Source: Lacustribacter sp964460315
GTDB lineage: Bacteria > Pseudomonadota > Gammaproteobacteria > Burkholderiales > Burkholderiaceae_A
Reading direction: 5' to 3'
NCBI GenBank assembly: GCA_964460315.1
Contig: CAYWPQ010000021.1
Coordinates: forward strand, 1 to 25,578
DNA length: 25,578 nt
A program made the position numbers and the translations under genes. Every line of letters begins with the position of its first letter. Within the stretch, counting starts at the first letter, position 1. The notes under the pieces were generated by a model, which did no database searches, was not told the origin of the DNA, and saw only the letters and a list, made by a program, of their open reading frames with translations. Of the stretch, positions 24,824-25,578 are shown one piece after another.

Positions 24824-25578
24824 TTATTCGGGCATGCCAAGAGCAACCGTATTAAAGCCGGCATCAACGTAGGTCACCTCGCCGGTGATTCCACCGGCAA
24901 GATCAGAAAGCAAAAAAGCGGCCGTGTTGCCAACGTCTTGAATGGTGACGTTACGACGCAGGGGCGACATGTTTTCCACCAGGTCAAGAATTTTTCCAAA
25001 GCTTTTAATACCCGCTGCAGCCAGAGTCTTGATGGGGCCTGCGGAGATACCGTTGACACGAATATTTTTGGGTCCAACGCTGCTGGCCAGATAACGCACC
25101 GAGGCCTCAAGGCTTGCCTTGGCCAGGCCCATGGTGTTGTAGTTGGCGACAAACTTTTCTGCCCCCAGATAAGACAGCGTCACCATCGCGCCGCCCTTGT
25201 CTTGCATCAGAGGCATAGCTGCCTTGGCCAGTGCAGGAAAGCTGTAGGCAGAGATTTCATGGGCAATGCGAAAGGATTCCCGCGACAGGCCCTCCAGGAA
25301 GTCACCCGCGATGGCCTCGCGGGGTGCAAAGGCAATGGCGTGCACCAGACCGTCAAGCTGAGGCCAGTGGGCAGCCAGGTCGCGCATGCACTTTTCAATC
25401 TGATCGTCTTCTGCAACATCCAGAGGGAAACAAAGGGAACTGCCGAATTCCGCGGCCATCTCTTTCACCCGTTCCTCAAAACGTTCGTTCTGATAGGTGA
25501 AGGCGAGTTCGGCCCCCTGGGCATGACAGGCCTGGGCAATGCCATAGGCAATTGAACGGTTGGACAAAAGGCCCGTGA
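24824..25578 (-). CDS. fabI: Enoyl-[acyl-carrier-protein] reductase (NADH) FabI, 5' end beyond the window
   Basis: Last reductive step of fatty-acid elongation (type II FAS), cytoplasmic. The visible part opens with TGLLSNRSIAYGIA at the right edge, lacking about a dozen N-terminal residues (the MGFLxGKRxLI start). A TTG at 25567 is internal and not the start. Catalytic Tyr and Lys are in LSYLGAEKFVANYNTMGLAK (the Tyr-x6-Lys pair is YNTMGLAK), followed by the cofactor segment NGISAGPIKTLAAAGI and IQDVGNTAAFLLSDLAGGITGEV near the C-terminus. FabI is the target of triclosan and isoniazid-like inhibitors. Stop TAA abuts the senB start codon. Confidence 0.96.
   Translation of the reverse strand, partial: TGLLSNRSIAYGIAQACHAQGAELAFTYQNERFEERVKEMAAEFGSSLCFPLDVAEDDQIEKCMRDLAAHWPQLDGLVHAIAFAPREAIAGDFLEGLSRESFRIAHEISAYSFPALAKAAMPLMQDKGGAMVTLSYLGAEKFVANYNTMGLAKASLEASVRYLASSVGPKNIRVNGISAGPIKTLAAAGIKSFGKILDLVENMSPLRRNVTIQDVGNTAAFLLSDLAGGITGEVTYVDAGFNTVALGMPE

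Noticed and set aside
23738..25555. Long plus-strand ORFs (267 and 313 codons) opposite senB and fabI
   Set aside because: Both are shadows of genes with recognised catalytic motifs on the minus strand; they have no coherent domains.
25565..25567. FabI start codon at the internal TTG
   Set aside because: The residues upstream of it at the window edge (TGLL) continue the conserved FabI N-terminus, so the gene is simply cut by the window.
1..25578. CRISPR array, tRNA/rRNA, insertion sequence, riboswitch or origin
   Set aside because: No short regular direct repeats with spacers, transposase-like reading frames, terminal inverted repeats or recognisable RNA genes were seen; intergenic regions are all under 200 nt.

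Overview
The window reads as a scaffold piece from a Gram-negative proteobacterium, most likely a betaproteobacterium of the Burkholderiales. The reasons are an ESPR-type two-partner-secretion adhesin, two outer-membrane/RND-type export systems, lipoprotein signal peptides, a SenB-like/SelD pair and moderately high GC in the housekeeping genes. Placement below class level is inference. There are four runs of exactly 100 N. Two of them (19204-19303 and 21194-21293) are flanked by identical 55-bp sequences, so they are overlapping contig ends rather than missing DNA. The other two (10966-11065 and 15701-15800) hide real sequence of unknown length.

Left part (1-12435, all minus strand): a two-partner secretion locus, with tpsB (10498-12255) followed by a giant tpsA adhesin. 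The adhesin starts at 10419 and stays open to base 1 (3473 codons, no stop, 3' end outside the window). Its first ~450 residues carry an ESPR signal peptide and a TPS haemagglutinin domain in GC-rich code. The rest is a lower-GC beta-helical passenger with many G-[ND]-[IV]-[TS]-Q modules, ending in about three ~100-residue tandem repeats at the left edge.

Middle (12436-16949): an unrecognised 177-aa protein and a SapC-family protein form a minus-strand pair. Next come a lipoprotein alpha/beta hydrolase (minus), a 47-aa single-span membrane microprotein with a DUF2721 membrane protein (plus), an MFS transporter broken by a gap (minus), and a CidA/LrgA-LrgB pair (plus) joined by an ATGA overlap. 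Several neighbours overlap tail-to-tail or almost touch head-to-head.

Right part (16915-25578, all minus): a compact seven-gene run, in transcription order fabI (5' end outside the window), senB-like selenosugar synthase, selD/senC, thyA, folA, a lipoprotein periplasmic adaptor and a 1030-aa RND pump. fabI/senB and thyA/folA abut directly. The selenium pair is the most interesting metabolic feature: SelD makes selenophosphate and SenB would join it to a sugar nucleotide, yet no selenoneine synthase (senA) is in the window. No RNA genes, CRISPR arrays, insertion sequences or origins were seen. No stretch over 300 bases lacks a gene.
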